A stretch of DNA of 64,000 nucleotides, taken from the NCBI RefSeq assembly GCF_009905375.1, contig NC_133648.1, positions 88,288,307 to 88,352,306 of the forward strand, given 5' to 3'. The DNA is from Apium graveolens. Taxonomy: Eukaryota > Streptophyta > Magnoliopsida > Apiales > Apiaceae. Numbering within the stretch: position 1 is the first letter of the stretch; each line of letters starts with the position of its first letter. Positions 23,496-34,857 of this stretch are shown here, one piece after another. The notes beneath the pieces were generated by a model, which saw only the letters and a list, made by a program, of their open reading frames with translations, was not told the origin of the DNA and made no database searches. A program made the position numbers and the translations under genes.

Positions 23496-25366
23496 TTTAC
23501 TCGTAAGACAGAGAAGTTTGAATGGACGGAAAAATGCGAGAACAGTTTTTAAGAATTAAAGAAAAGGTTGGTAACGGCCCCGGTGTTGGCATTGCCAGAC
23601 GGAAAAGGAGATTTTGTGATATATAGTGACGCGTCGCACAAAGGATTAGGGTATGTGCTTATGTAGCACGGTAAGGTGATTGCGTATGCGTCGAGACAAC
23701 TGAAGGAATACGAGATTAGATATCCTACTCATGACCTTGAGCTCGCGGTAATAGTTTTTGCCTTAAAGATTTGGATGCACTACTTGTATGGAGAGAAGTG
23801 CGAGATTTTTACAGACCATAAGAGCCTCAAGTACATATTTACGCAGAAAGAGCTCAACATGCACCAGAGGAGATGGTTAGAGCTAATCAAGGACTATGAT
23901 TGTGAGATTCTCTATCATCTGGGAAAAGCCAATGTGGTGGCCGATGCCCTTAGTAGAAAGGAAAGACTCAGAATGATAATGACTTCGGAAGAATTGATAA
24001 AGGATTTCGAGAGAATGGAAATAGAAGTAAAGGTAACCGGAACCGGAACTGAAAAGCTGTATGAGATCTCGATGCAGCCAGAGTTATTGGAAAAGATTAG
24101 ATTGTGCCAAGAGAAAGTAATGAATGAAGGCAGAGAGTCAATGACTGGAGAAGAGATCCATACTGAGAGAGATGATAAAGGGATAATGAGGTACTCCTAC
24201 CAGATTTGGGTTCCGAACGTTCAAGAGCTTAAAGACGAGATTTTGGATGAAAATCATAGTTCAAGATATTCCATTCACCCGGGAAGCACCAAGATGTATA
24301 GGGATTTGAAGGAGTATTACTGGTGGCCCAACATGAAGAGGGACGTAGCGGAATGGGTAAGCAAATGTTTGACTTTCCAAAGAGTAAAGGCAGAGCACCA
24401 GAGACCCAGTGGACTTTTACGACCCCTGGAGATTCCCGAATGGAAATGGGAACAGATAGCCATGGATTTTGTTGTCGGTTTACCAAGGACGAAAGCCAAC
24501 CATGATGCCATATGGGTGATTATAGACCGACTGACAAAGTCAGCTCATTTTATTCCTATCAATGAGAGATACACAGTCGATAGACTGGTGGACATTTACT
24601 TTAAGGAAATAGTGACGCGACATGGAGTCCCAGCGTCCATTGTCTCAGACCGAGACCCCAGGTTCAACTCCAGATTTTGGAGGAGCTTTCAAGAATGTGC
24701 GGGGACCAAGTTAAATATGAGTACCGCTTACCATCCCCAGACGGATGGGCAGAGTGAAAGGACCATCCAGACACTAGAGGATATGTTGAGAATCTACGCA
24801 ATAGACTTTAAAGGAAGTTGGGATGATCAATTGCCGTTGATCGAGTTTTCTTATAACAATAGCTTTCATGCTAGCATCGGAATACCGCCTTATGAGGCCC
24901 TGTACGGAAGAAGGTGTCGATCTCCCTTATACTGGGATGAAGTAGGAGAGCGGAAGATGCTCGGACCCGAAGTGGTCCAAAGGACCAAAGACATGGTGGA
25001 TCTTATCAGAGGACGGCTGGTAGCAGGCCAAGACAGACAGAAGAAATATGCAGACCTAGCCCGAAAGGATAAGGAGTATGAAGAAGGGGACTTAGTACTA
25101 CTAAAAGTATCCCCGTGGAAGGGATTAATGAGGTTCGGAAAGAAAGGGAAATTAAGCCCAAGATATATTGGACCTTTTGAGATACTAAGACGGATTGGGA
25201 AGTTGGCTTATGAGCTAGCCTTACCCCCGAACCTACAACAAGTTCATAATGTGTTCCATGTGTCAATGCTAAGAAAGTATCATCGGGATGCCAGGCACAT
25301 AGTGGAGTACGAGCAGGTGGATATGCAACCAGATCTGACTTACATGGAAAGACCAGTAAAGATTAT
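23496..25366 (+). pseudogene. RNase H and integrase of element C, interrupted by solo LTR D
   Basis: It is the same frame as the upstream pol, with stops at 23550-23552 (TAA) and 23664-23666 (TAG). RNase H shows [10 protein letters not shown] and [12 protein letters not shown]. The integrase zinc-binding part follows ([20 protein letters not shown]), then the catalytic core: Asp at 24464-24466 (MDFVVG), Asp at 24648-24650 (SDRDPRF) and Glu at 24756-24758 (GQSERTIQ), which is D-D-35-E spacing. The C-terminal domain has [19 protein letters not shown] and [16 protein letters not shown]. At 25366 the coding strand is broken by solo LTR D; the tail resumes at 28793. Confidence 0.93.
25362..25366. 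repeat. Target site duplication ATTAT, left of solo LTR D
   Basis: ATTAT flanks both ends of the LTR (second copy 28793-28797). Without the LTR and one duplicate the codons read VKIMDKKEQVLRNK, which restores pol. Confidence 0.96.
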
Positions 25367-28300
25367 TGTGGCGCCCTCCAAACCCGGGTCAGAAGTTTGG
25401 GGTCCACACACACCTTATTTAAAATCTGCTTATAACAATATTAAATATAATAATAATATGCAATGACCCTATTTACTAACTACCACGGATCGCAACAGGT
25501 TAAAGTATGCACACAAGCCAAGCACACTAATATATTACAAACCGTTCAAATCCAAACTATTCCAAACTCAAACTGAGTATTAAACATTATTACAACCTTT
25601 TACAGACTTAAATTATTCCAAAAGAAGCCTACTAGCTCAGCTTCCTCAACCTGAACCCCTAGCTCTCGCGCTGGACTGGGGATCCTCTTTACCAACTGGT
25701 TCCTTTTTAACTGGAAAGAATATAAACAACATTGCACAAATGAGCTAACTAGCTCAGCAAGTCATAATGACAAAACTGAGAATAATGATCATCAAGTGAA
25801 CATGATTATGATATCAAGTGAACAATGGATTATGATTTAGAATTGGATATTATACTTTTAATTTAAAAACCAAGGTTAGGCTGCTGATCAGTCACGCACT
25901 AACCCCGAGCAAGGCACACAGCATTACTCTAACTACTGGATCCAAGGCACACATTGGCTTAACTTGACCATTATATGGTCTGACCACGAATCTGGTCCAC
26001 AATTTTATAAAAACAGTCCAATTCTAACATAATAACAGAATATGCAATAATAAACAATAACCAGAATCAATAACAACAATAAGTGTTTAACAATGAAAGG
26101 GTTTCAATCCTTGTAAGGATCAATAAGCCAATTTAAAAGCTTGGATGCTGGGTAATGAAAGAATTGGATAACAAAGGAATCAACATTTCAGGGTTTCAAA
26201 GATTTGGGCTTTCAAAGCATAGGATGCAATGATTGAGTATACAAGTAATTCAGTTCAGTGTTTGGGATTTTGTTTGCATGTATTTGTAGAGTGGTATCGT
26301 ATGCTCGAGATTCGTGTTTGGGTACACAACAATCAATTGTCTAGAAAGAATAAGGTTCATGGCTCAAGAATAATAACTGGAATCAGGGTTTGGGTTTCAG
26401 TGCTTCAAAGCACTTGCAATATCAACAAGAATATCAAGTACTACAATATCTCGAGAAAGTTCAGAACACTTGCCTGGTATTAGCTTACTACACTGCACTC
26501 GCTTCCAATTACAACCGTCTTACTCCTCAACTATCTGTTTCCCTTTTCTACGCCTTGCCTCTTCTGCTCACATATCATAAGCATCTATCAATAATCGACT
26601 CATAGAATTCTATTCAACACATACTTCTATCTACCCTTCGCTTTACCCAAATCCGATTAACGGATTGAAAGTTACGCAATAATCAGTAAAAATCGAATAT
26701 ATAAACCGACAGTCAACCAACATATCACATATAACACACAATACATCACATAATCAATGACATATCATTTATAAAGACATTTCGGGTCATAAATAGGCTT
26801 TCTGGTATTTAAAATGATTTTTAAAATATTTTTTGGAATTAAAACGGGTCGTTGGATCAATTTCGGGTTAATAAACAGGGTTCAGTTGGACAATTCTGGC
26901 TCCGAAATAATTTTAGAATAATTATCGAGCCTTGGAAATAATTTAAAATAATATTTTAAAGCTCGAAACTATTTTTCGGAATTTTTAAATCATTTTTAAA
27001 TAATTAAATAATTAATTAAAATCAATTAATAATTAATTAAATCAATTAATCAATTAATTTTTGAATTAATTGACCAATTAATCAATTAAAAATTAACTAA
27101 AATTAATTAACTAATTAATTCAGATTTATTTGTGAATTAAAAATAATTTTCGGAATTAAAATAATAATTTTTAGAATTTTTAGAAATTAAAAATGAATTT
27201 TTATAATAAAAATAAATAGGAAATATGATTTTTAAATATTTTATAAACAGGAATCCTAAATATGCAAAGTCTGGAAACTTCAGGGACCTAACTGTATCGT
27301 CCCCAAAAGTTCAGGGACCAAACTGCAAATATTACAGTCCAGTCGCCGGAAAACGTCGGGGGTGGCCGGAGAACTCGACTCCGGCATCCTCCCACCACCA
27401 CAAGCTCCAGATCAATACTACCCAACACCAGGAATCTATATCTGCAATCAAAATTCATCAATAACCCCAGACTTGGCCGGAAATTGGCCAAGAACATCGC
27501 CGGTTTCCGGCGAACATCGTAAATCTTTAAAACACAACTCCCTTCGATTCAAGCATCCTCTGGTAACGAGCTATATATCAATCGATTGTAAATTTCATAA
27601 GGAACACAACCCACTATAAATCAACAGCTAATAACCCCTGAATCAAAAACCCCCAAATTTCAATTGAAAACATTCATACGGGTTATAAACCCTAATTTTA
27701 AAATTTGAAAATCAAACTCAAATTTGAACATGTTATTGAACTCCAAATCAGACGTATAATATACCAAAATCATCAGGAAAACAAGCTCTATAACATGCAA
27801 TCATCAAATCATACAAACAATCATCCGAACAAAAATTCATATTTTTCATAAAAATAATTCAAAAATAAATAAATTTTTAGAAATTAAACCTTTGATTCTG
27901 CAGGTGTATGGATTACAGATTCTGATAGAGCTTCTCAAGACCTTCAAATCCAGTACTCGATCTTTTCAAACAAAGATGAATAACACCTTCAAAAGTTGGT
28001 TTGATTCTTGAAATAGTTTATGAATATAGGATTTTTCTCTATAAAATTATATATTTATCTGTCTGCAAATGATTTTGATACGAAATAAAATACGTAAAAA
28101 GGCTATTTATATTTACGGAAAATTAGTATCCCGTTGGATCATTCCGGATATAAAACGGTACGTTTATTTGTAAAAACTGATCCAAACGGTATCGGTTTTC
28201 GGGATAATTATCCAAATCAGTACAATTTGTACTGCGGTCTTGGTCTCAGCGCCTAGTTACACGTACTACGAAGTGATAATTGGGATAGTTTAATAAAAAG

Positions 28301-28792
28301 CTCCCGTTTATCGAAAATACGGGTTTTATTGATTTACCGAAATGAATATTGTATCGAAAATATTGCGCCGGGACCCGCGCAGAACAAACCGTACACCGGA
28401 TCGAAAAAGTTGAAACATGGAATATGCTCGGAATATTACAATTAGGTTAGGAAGGAGTTCTCGGAAGAGTTTCGGGTTCCAAAAACGTAACAACGGGTGA
28501 CGTCGGTTGGTTCCCATTTTTATAAAAATAGATTTTAAATACTCGGAAAAAGATTTTATAAATTTCATATGATCCTTATAACTCCATAAATCAACATAAA
28601 AATAATTAGAAAGATATGACAATCATCTATATTTTATTTTGGACATATAAAAATTAAAATACTCAATTAATATTACTTTTAAATATCCAAGTACAGATAA
28701 CGCTTAACAATTAACTCGCAGAATAGATACTGAACACACATAATAATTATTTAATAGCAAAAATAATTACATGATATATCCCGGATATTACA
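25367..28792 (-). mobile_element. Solo LTR of gypsy family D
   Basis: A 3,426-bp TG...CA unit (TGTGGCGCCC... to ...CGGATATTACA) is flanked by ATTAT on both sides, so it is a clean solo LTR left by LTR-LTR recombination. Orientation is inferred as minus: reversed it begins TGTAATATCC and ends GGCGCCACA, like the other families, and the 'gtgatcag' and 'gctcagcaag' modules lie in the same order as in the minus-strand A LTR. The frames inside it (26229-26605, 27225-27619) are not genes. Positions 26985-27130 are almost only TTAATTAA-type sequence. A second copy lies inverted at 61208-64000. Confidence 0.93.
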
Positions 28793-28957
28793 ATTATGGA
28801 TAAGAAGGAGCAGGTGCTTCGGAACAAAGTAATCAAGCTAGTCAGAGTGCTATGGCAAAATCATAATGTGGAAGAATCAACTTGGGAACTAGAGAGCGCA
28901 ATGCTAGAAAAGAACCCCATTTGTTTTCTATTTGATTCTGGGACGGAATCCTTTTAA
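28793..28957 (+). pseudogene. Pol tail of element C (chromodomain-like end)
   Basis: After the duplicated ATTAT the frame gives MDKKEQVLRNKVIKLVRVLW and then HNVEESTWELESAML, the chromodomain-like C-terminus typical of Tekay/Del pol, and ends TAA at 28955-28957 (GTESF). The ATG at 28796 is only an internal Met. It belongs to the same gene as 23496-25366. Confidence 0.93.
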
Positions 28958-28968
28958 GGAGGGGAGAC
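28950..28968 (+). other. Polypurine tract of element C
   Basis: CCTTTTAAGGAGGGGAGAC ends exactly at the 3' LTR TG, overlapping the pol stop codon. It is identical to the tract of element E. Confidence 0.92.
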
Positions 28969-31127
28969 TGTAATAACCCCAAAATTTTGAACTTTTTTGT
29001 AACCCTTATGAATAGGGTTTTTGCTGATATTGCTGAATAAGAATACTTTTCATGCCACACTATGTAGGGGTTCTTTTATTGTTATTCTGAGATCTTATTA
29101 GCATTCTATATGATATATAAGTGTATGTAAAGATCGTCAGAATCCAAATTCAAACACTTTGAATTTTTTTCGAAAATCCACCAGATACCGAAAGAATTGA
29201 GTATAAGGTAACAGGATAAAAAGGATTTAAATTCAAGGATTATAAGAGAGGATCATAAAAGGAATATAATGTATTGAGAACGGTTAAGGAAACCCAAGTA
29301 ATAAGATCCCGGGTATGATCCCTCAAACGATAAACGAAAACGAAAGTTAAGCGAACCGTATAACAGATCAGCGGTCATTAGCCAAGTAATTAGAAGCTAA
29401 TCAAAGAGGTTAGTGAGGATGATGTCATCAAACCAATAAGAAGAGGACAAGTGTGGGAGAATGACATAACATGATGACCTAAGCATGACCAAAGAGAAGT
29501 GTGTTGTTGGTTGATTAAGAACCACACAAAATTCACCATGGTTAAAAGTAATAAATCAAAAACAAAAGCAAGCAACCAAGCAAAACAATCACAAAATCAC
29601 AAAATACAAAGTTGACTTCATTTCTTCAAGAAAGCTCTCGGCCTTTCTCTTTTTTTCAAGAAGAAAAATCCAAAATCCAAGATCCAAGCCTTGTTAATTA
29701 GTGAGGTAATTATCTAGTACTCCTTATGCATAGATATAGCTATCCTATAAGTTTGAGCTTCAAATTCCTTCACAATCTCTTCCTAAAATTCATGGAAGAA
29801 GGGGGTGAATAGTGTTTTTCAAGAACTTAAAATGTTGTTCTTGAGTTTTTGTTTAGATTAAGCTTGGGTAAGGACTTTCAAGGGTGATTCCAAGCTAATT
29901 AGCTACTCCTACTCATAAGGAAGGTATAATCTCTTAACCTAGCTTTGTTATTGAATGTTAAGAGCTTAATATGAGTATTATAGTTCATAAGAGGCTTGAT
30001 TGTTTTGTATGTAGATTTTAGTTGGTTTTGTGATATTTTTGGAGTTGTAAATCTTGGTTATTAGTTAAAGAACTTAAGAATAGTTTTAGTTCATGTTTGA
30101 GATTAATATAAATTGGAAAAACTTGAGGTGTTGGGGCTTTTGTAGTGAATTATGGATGGAGTTTGGTTGTATGGTTGAATTGTGGTTGTTTTGTTGTTGA
30201 ATTAGAGTAGAATAAAAATTGGTAATCGCGTAAATATAGCCGTCGTAATGTCCAATTTACTTTAGACTGTTTTTCCTCTTAACATCAGGACCCGAGAACT
30301 CACTGTTAGGTTTTGACGATTACCATGATTAGATAGTTCATGTTATGAGCTACGTTTTGATATGTGGTTCGTTTGAATCCGATATACGGTTTAGGAGAAA
30401 CGACCGTTTTAAGACACGGCGTTTCGCGAACGAACCGTTACTACTCGCCTTAATTTAAAACATAGGTTAAAGACCTTAAAGGACTAATTGGAGTAAGAAA
30501 CATTTATGTTAAGTGTATTATGCAGTTGGTAAGGTACTCGTGAAAGAATCGCCTTAAAACCCTTAATGGTTAATTTATTAAAAATGGTGGAGCCGAGGGT
30601 ACTCGAACGACTTAAGTGAATCGTTAAGCGCAAAAGCGAACATTAGGGTCTAATTGGTTAAAGTATAGATTCATAAGCGACTTTGGTTTAATTCCAACTT
30701 ATATGTTGTTTATAGGTTACCAGACTCGTCCCAAGCCATTTATCACCCCCAGTCGCTCAGGAAAGTTTTCTATCCGTTCTACTGTTGTTGTGATGTATAC
30801 ATATGTATATGCATTATCTTGTGATAGATGCATGATGGTTAATTAGCAAATCTTGCCATATATTGGAGCATGTGATATGGTATATATGCATGTCTGTTTT
30901 GTAATCTTGATATATATCTGTTGATTCAAATGCTTATAGTTACATAATACCTATGCTAGAGATAAGCAGTAGTTGCGTATACCCTTAGTATAGGGGACCC
31001 AAAGGTGGACATTTTTCTAAAACCAGGAGTCGATGTTCCCGAGTATATTATATATATTTATATATATATAGATATAGTTTTCAAAACTATGAATCGAATA
31101 AGGTTTATTCGATAACTTTATTTTATT

Positions 31128-31336
31128 AATGAATATTATTTTGAATATTCATTCGAGGGCTTATGACTCCGTTTATTTTATTAATGAATATTATTTTGAA
31201 TATTCATTCGAGGGCTTATGACTCCGTTTATTTTATTAATGAATATTATTTTGAATATTCATTCGAGGGCTTATGACTCCGTTTATTTTATTAATGAATA
31301 TTATTTTGAATATTCATTCGAGGGCTTATGACTACG
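31128..31336 (+). repeat. 55-bp tandem repeat, four hairpin units, in the C 3' LTR
   Basis: Units at about 31128, 31183, 31238 and 31293 have the same hairpin as at 3635-4008. The lower copy number shows expansion or contraction after the element inserted. Confidence 0.95.
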
Positions 31337-32504
31337 ATTATTTACTAAGTAATATTCTTTATTTTATTAAAGAATAATGTGTCGATAATCAAACTCACTT
31401 TTGATTATTCAAATAAAGATATTACTTTCGTATAGGTATATCTTTGTTTATTTAATATTCATTTCAAGTATAAGTTTTACAACTTCTACTTCAATTATTT
31501 TTATAAAGATTATTCTTTATGGGAATATTAATTAAATAATAATATTCAGATATTTTCTAATATATTGGGACTGATTTATTTTATTAAATCAGCATCACTC
31601 CAAACATTCTTAAAAATGTTTTCGAGTCTTCAAAATAATTTTTAAAAGTTAGAGCGGATCCCAAAACTCATTTTTATATTTAAGATCTTTCTTTCGAAGG
31701 GGATTTAAATACTCGCTCAAAACCTGAGGGATCTGGCTCAGTGGTGTATTTTATATTCGTAACGAGGTTGCTGTTTTGATAAATGAATTGATTACTTACC
31801 CAATGTTGGGGAAGTAAGTCCATCTATTGAGTCGGCATAAGCAACATGGGCTCAGTGGGCGTCCATGAAAGTGTAAGTGGCTCAGTGGGAGTCCATCAAT
31901 GTGTAAGTGGCTAAGTGGCAGTCCAGCATAGGTCCTATTGCGGCCAGGGTGATGACCAGTGGAGAATTCGTCCATCTACTAGTAGAAAAGGTTACTTATT
32001 GGTATCTTTTCCTGATCAACAAGATATCGGGTTTATGCCAAAATTCTTTTCCTTTCCAAAATTCATTGGATGTTACAAACTCTGTTCATACTTTACATAA
32101 TAGAGGTTTCCAGGAAATGTATAAAAGATATATATGTGGATATATAAATTGGGACTGAATAAAGTATCTCGTAACTTCATTTCATTCAATAATATATCAA
32201 AGATTGAATCTATTCACGTCTTAACTTGTGGTCTCATCTATGGGATGACCTTTTGAAACCTATAATACTTTGAATAGTGGTAGTTCAAGTAGCTTTATAA
32301 AATGATATAAGTATAGAGAAGTAATTGGTAACTTCATCTTCCTTTAAGCTTATATCCAGTAAGTATCTACCTTACACTTGATAAAGGTTTCCAGTAAGAT
32401 ATCCATTTAGATACTTGCATTATTGTTTACACTATATATTATCTTGCGAGCTGTAATGCTCACTCTTGCTTCATTTCTTCATCACACAACAACAGTTAGG
32501 AAAG

Positions 32505-32645
32505 ATGGCCAGACTCAAGCAGACCCAGCGCAAGCGCGTGGGAAGCGTCCCGGGTCTTCCCGTTGATGTTGTAGCTGCTATAGCTGCAGAGGTAGATCTA
32601 TTGGTAGATCAGGCATTCTACTTTTGGGAACCAAATATTGTATAA
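32505..32645 (+). CDS. Conserved LTR mini-ORF (copy in C 3' LTR)
   Basis: A 46-codon frame starts MARLKQTQRKRVGSVPGLPV and ends FYFWEPNIV. It has the same length as the 5' LTR copy, with Gly for Arg at residue 17. It sits in a 3' LTR so would not be in the leader of this element's transcript. Confidence 0.35.
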   Translation: MARLKQTQRKRVGSVPGLPVDVVAAIAAEVDLLVDQAFYFWEPNIV

Positions 32646-32767
32646 TTATAACTTGTGGCAGATAATGGCAAATAACTGTAAACTTATCAAGTAATCATTT
32701 TGGGTTGTAATAACTTTTAAATTGTGGATTCAAGGACTTGTACTTATTTCAATTTCATCTCTGAGAC

Positions 32768-34857
32768 CAGGAACGCATATCAAACTCTAACTCCCAAGTT
32801 GATTCTTCGACCTTGGGGTTCCTCCAAAGTATTTTCACTAACTTTACCGACTTATTCCTAAGATTCTTTACTTTCCAGTCGAGTAATTTGACAGGTTGCT
32901 CCACAAATGACAGGTATGCCTGAATTTTTATAGGTTCATTAACTATCACATGGCTGGCGTCAGGATTGTACTTTTTAAGAAACGACACATGGAACACATT
33001 ATGCACATGTTGATACTGAGGTGGTAAGGCTAACTCGTAGGCTACCTTCCCCACTTGACTCAAAATCTCAAAAGGACCTATATATCTAGGTGCTAACTTC
33101 CCCTTCTTGCCAAATCTAGACAACCCTTTTCTTGGTGACACCTTCAATAAAACGGCTTCGCCTACTTGGAATCGAACATCCTTACGTGCTGGATCCGCAT
33201 ACTTCCTCTGTCTATCTTGAGCAACAAGCAACCTCTTATGAATTAACTTGACTGTTTTATGCAACTGTTGTGCCAATTCTGAGCCTAGAATCCTTCCTTC
33301 TCCTACTTCATTCCAACTTGTCGGAGATCTACATTTTCATCCGTACAAAGCTTCGTATGGTGGCATGCCAATACTGGAGTGATAGCTGTAGTTGTAAGAG
33401 AATTCTATCAATGGCAAGTGGTCGTCCCAACTTCCTGCAAAATCGATTGCACAACTGCGCAACATGTCTTCGATTGTTTGAATTGTCCTTTCGCTCTGAC
33501 CATCTGTCTGCGGGTGGTACGCCGTACTCATGTTCAACTTCGTGCCAAGACTTTCTTGAAATTGCTTCCAGAATCTCGAGTTAAATCGGGGATCTCTGTC
33601 TGAAACTATCGATACGGGTATTCCATGCCTTATTACGATTTCACGCACGTACAGATGAACTAATTTGTCCAATGACGACTTCTTATTAATTGGAAGGAAA
33701 TGCGCCGACTTTGTAAGGCGATCAACTATAACCCATATAGCATCATGTCCGGATTTCGTTCGCGGTAGTCCCACTATAAAGTCCATAGCAATATTTTCCC
33801 ATTTCCATTCTGCAATCTTTAGGGGCTAAATTAATCCGCTTGGTCGTTGATGTTCTGCCTTCACTTTCTGACAAGTATAACACTTTGCAACCCATTCTGC
33901 TACGTCTCGCTTCATATTTGGCCACCAAAAGTTCTGCTTTAAGTCCCGATACATCTTGGTGCTTCCCGGGTGGATTGAAAATCTTGAATTGTGGTCTTCT
34001 TGTAGGATCTCATTCTTCAATTCAGGTACATGAGGAATCCAAATTCTTGAGGAAAACCTTAGTATACCTTGCTTATCCCTTTGAGTGCCAATCTCTTCTC
34101 CAGTTAGCTGATTCTTCTCTTTCTCCATTATTTCTTCCTGACATTTCCTTATCCTTTCCACTAGTGTAGGCTGAAAAGTCATTGCACGACAAACTCCTTC
34201 AACTATTCCACAATTACAAAGTTCTAATCCAAATTTCTTAATCTCTTCAGACAATTCCTTTGGTGTTGCCATCATATCCAATCTCTCCTTCCTACTTAAA
34301 GCATCGGCTACAACATTCGCCTTTCCAGGATGATAATTTATCGAGCAATCGTAGTCCTTGATCAATTTCAACCATCTCTTTTGCCTCATATTGAGCTCCT
34401 TCTGAGTGAAAATGTACTTTAAACTCTTGTGATCCGTGTAGATTTCACACTTTTCTCCGTAGAGGTAATGTCTCCAAATCTTAAGTGCGAACACTATGGC
34501 GGCTAGTTCTAAGTCATGCGTCGGGTACTTCAACTCATGCGATTTTAACTGTCTTGACGCATACGCGATCACCTTATTGTGTTGCATTAGCACACAGCCC
34601 AATCCTTTATGTGAAGCGTCGCTGAAAATCACAAAGTTTCCTTGGTCATCTGGTAGTACTAACACCAAAGCCGTTACCAATCTCTGTTTCAACTCTTGAA
34701 AGCTATCCTCACATTCTGCACTCCATTCGAACTTCTGATTCTTCCTGGTTAACTTAGTCAATGGCGTGGCGATTTTCGAAAAATCCTTGACAAACCTTCT
34801 ATAATACCCTGCCAATCCTAGAAAACTTCGCACTTCCGTAGGTGTCTTTGGCCTCTC
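32768..34857 (-). pseudogene. RT end, RNase H, integrase and chromodomain-like tail of element A
   Basis: It continues the pol frame after the stop at 34858-34860. It has [13 protein letters not shown], RNase H ([41 protein letters not shown]), the zinc-binding region ([19 protein letters not shown]), and the integrase core [17 protein letters not shown] and GQSERTIQ with the three catalytic acids. The C-terminus has [20 protein letters not shown] and ILWRNPKVEESTWELEFDM, then breaks at the junction. Stops: TAG at 33826-33828 (from Gln) and TGA at 33337-33339 (from Arg in ALYGRKCR-like context). Confidence 0.92.

Larger units (their letters stand above)
1474..32767 (+). mobile_element. Ty3/gypsy chromovirus (Tekay-like) element C, nested and 3'-truncated
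   Basis: Element C has a 5' LTR (1474-5110 plus 19086-19518), a tRNA-Met primer site, a pre-gag ORF, gag-pol, a polypurine tract and a 3' LTR (28969-32767). Without the nested E (5111-19080 plus TSD) and D (25367-28792 plus TSD) insertions it is about 13.9 kb. Pol order is protease, RT, RNase H, integrase, chromodomain-like tail, as in gypsy elements. Coding is dead through in-frame stops. The last ~133 bp of the 3' LTR are missing. Its LTR starts TGTAATAACCCC and, in the 5' copy, ends GTGTTACA. Confidence 0.93.
28969..32767 (+). repeat. Element C 3' LTR, truncated at its right end
   Basis: It starts TGTAATAACCCC and matches the C 5' LTR. It has four rather than seven 55-bp units (31128-31336), an extra ~33-bp local duplication near 31880-31915 ('gtaagtggctcagtgggag'), and a few small indels near its start. 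It matches as far as 'catctctgagac' (32767) and then changes to element A pol; the last 133 bp of the LTR are absent. TATAAAAG is at 32120-32127. Confidence 0.93.

Noticed and set aside
28326..28622. A 98-codon minus-strand frame in solo LTR D
   Set aside because: The inverted D copy (61208-64000) does not keep the same frame at that place, so it looks like chance.
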